6,647 bases of DNA, from positions 1 to 6,647 of the forward strand of contig CAZYGI010000137.1 in NCBI GenBank assembly GCA_964647255.1, written 5' to 3'. The position numbers and the translations under genes are program-made. The stretch's first letter is position 1. Each line of letters begins with the position of its first letter. The DNA is from CAWJEL01 sp964647255 (GTDB taxonomy: Bacteria > Chloroflexota > Anaerolineae > CG2-30-64-16). Of the stretch, positions 5,508 through 6,647 are shown one piece after another. Below the pieces are notes generated by a model. It searched no databases, was not told the origin of the DNA, and saw only the letters and a list, made by a program, of their open reading frames with translations.

Positions 5508-6647
5508 CTCGTACTTCAGGGCCCGCAGCGGATCCAGCGTCGCGGCGCGCAGCGCGGGATAGACGCCGCTGAGCAGGCCGATGAGGGTGGCGAACGCCAG
5601 GGTGAACGGCGGAAGCCAGAACGGCGTGTACACCACCGACATCGCGCTGCCGTCGCCCGGCCCGAAGAACATGCCGCCGTTGCCCTGCTGCTGCATCAGG
5701 CTGCCGATCACCAGGTTGGCAGCGCTGCTCAAGGCCCAGCCCAACGCGGTGCCCGCGATGCCGCCTAACAGGCCGATAAACGCCGCCTCCCCCAGAAAGA
5801 TCAACATCACATCCCGGTTGCGCGCGCCGAGCGCCTTCATCAAGCCGATCTCGCGCGTCCGCTCCAGGATCGCCATGCTCAGCGTGTTGACGATACCCAG
5901 CGCCGCGACCAGCAGGGCGATGGCGCCGATGCCGCCCAGCACCGCCTGCAGGATGCCGAAGAAGCTGTTGATCTCCCGCACGGTATCCATGGCCGAGTAG
6001 GCGCTGTAGCCCAGCTCGCGGATGCGGCGCTGCACTTCCTCGACATCCTTGCTGTCGCCGACCAGGACGATGGCGCGCGCGTAGCCGTCTTTGTTGCGGT
6101 TGATCTTCCGGCCGGTGACCCACTCGTTCAAGGCCTGCACATCGCGCTGGGGCAAAAACACCTGGTAGTCGCTCTCGCCGCTCTCCTTCAGGATTCCGAC
6201 CACCTGATACCGCCAGGTGCGCGTCGAAGGATTGCCCTGGTCATCGAATTTTGTCGCCTCAACGGTCAACGTTTCATTGAGCAGCGACTCGATCTTGGTC
6301 TGCGCGCCGCGCTGCGGATCCCAGAAGTTCTCCCGGACGCGCGGGCCAACGATCGCCTGGCCGCGGCCTAAAACCGTCGTGCCCTCCGCCGCCTCGAGGC
6401 CGAGCTGGGTGATCGTATCCGCGGTCGCAGCGATCACCTGCGCCCCGCCCATGAGCTGCCGATAGCGCAGCCCGCTGCTCTGCGCATCTTCCATCGGGAT
6501 GACGGCGGTCACGCCCGGCAGCGCAGCCAGCTCCGCAATGCCCTGGGTGGTCAGCGTTGCCGGCTGTTTGGAAGGCCCGGCGCTGCTCACGCTCGCGCCG
6601 GCGCCAGCGCCGGCGCCGACCTTCTGCACCGCCAGCGGGGTGATCTC
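5505..6647 (-). CDS. ABC transporter permease, MacB/YknZ (FtsX) type, N-terminus outside window
   Basis: The minus-strand frame ends at TGA 5507-5505 and is open through the right edge, giving 380 residues without a start. GTG 6629 is only an internal codon. Seen: an extracytoplasmic MacB-like domain (residues about 1-225, with LAALPGVTAVIP and a YQVVGILKE.GESDYQVFLP stretch), then three membrane segments near 229-260, 280-310 and 345-365. The second-domain loop ERTREIGLMKALGARNRDVM follows the first of these; this loop normally contacts the ATPase. The C-terminus ALRAATLDPLRALKYE is the hallmark ending of the family. The missing part should be the first transmembrane helix and the start of the external domain, about 40 residues by family comparison. 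Such permeases work with a LolD/MacB-type ATPase and often a periplasmic-adaptor-like protein in export of peptides, lipids or drugs, or in mechanotransmission. The substrate cannot be told, and the partner genes would lie beyond the right edge. Confidence 0.85.
   Translation of the reverse strand, partial: EITPLAVQKVGAGAGAGASVSSAGPSKQPATLTTQGIAELAALPGVTAVIPMEDAQSSGLRYRQLMGGAQVIAATADTITQLGLEAAEGTTVLGRGQAIVGPRVRENFWDPQRGAQTKIESLLNETLTVEATKFDDQGNPSTRTWRYQVVGILKESGESDYQVFLPQRDVQALNEWVTGRKINRNKDGYARAIVLVGDSKDVEEVQRRIRELGYSAYSAMDTVREINSFFGILQAVLGGIGAIALLVAALGIVNTLSMAILERTREIGLMKALGARNRDVMLIFLGEAAFIGLLGGIAGTALGWALSSAANLVIGSLMQQQGNGGMFFGPGDGSAMSVVYTPFWLPPFTLAFATLIGLLSGVYPALRAATLDPLRALKYE
6594..6617 (-). 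repeat. Four tandem 6-bp GGCGCN units encoding (Gly-Ala)4
   Basis: On the minus strand the units are GGCGCC, GGCGCT, GGCGCC and GGCGCG, in frame with the permease and coding GAGAGAGA just after the expected first helix. It reads as a flexible linker at the start of the extracytoplasmic domain. The near-perfect 6-bp unit could change copy number in frame. Confidence 0.6.

Noticed and set aside
6627..6629. GTG as the start codon of the ABC permease
   Set aside because: The frame continues open to the window edge, and the family needs a membrane helix before this point, so the gene is simply cut by the window.

Overview
This window is GC-rich (roughly 60% by eye) and densely coded. It carries Shine-Dalgarno sites and sigma70-type promoters of the TTGAN/TAGRAT kind. 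Gene content and protein style (GlpK, a KimA-type transporter, a shortened KdpD with KdpE, a MacB/YknZ-type permease) suggest an environmental bacterium, possibly Chloroflexota. That placement is an impression from the proteins and not a demonstrated assignment.

Layout, left to right. (1) Bases 1-483, plus strand: the C-terminal third of a glycerol kinase, cut by the window edge. (2) Bases 585-2531, minus strand, converging on it: a complete KimA-type potassium importer (APC superfamily) with a C-terminal UspA-like cytoplasmic domain. (3) Bases 2532-2777: a divergent control region. It holds a good kimA promoter, a terminator-like hairpin plus T-tract in the kimA leader, a 10-bp direct repeat flanking that hairpin, a TTGAC tandem, and a small GC hairpin before the next gene. 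(4) Bases 2778-3113, plus: an unrecognised 111-residue protein with two membrane segments. (5) Bases 3210-4790 and 4794-5486, plus: a KdpD-like sensor kinase that lacks the normal N-terminal KdpD/Usp input domains, tightly coupled to a KdpE-like response regulator. The kinase has its own promoter. (6) Bases 5505-6647, minus, converging on the regulator and running off the right edge: an FtsX/MacB-type ABC transporter permease.

The centre of the window reads as a potassium-homeostasis island. A KimA-type importer is transcribed divergently from a small membrane protein and a KdpD/KdpE-type two-component pair, and no kdpFABC pump is visible. The natural hypothesis is that the two-component system controls kimA, a pairing unlike the textbook KdpDE-kdpFABC arrangement. 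The glycerol kinase and ABC permease look like unrelated flanking genes. Both kimA and the kinase gene have a longest possible reading frame whose start codon lies on top of a promoter, so the shorter starts given here are preferred. I found no mobile element, CRISPR array, tRNA or rRNA. No intergenic stretch exceeds 300 bases.
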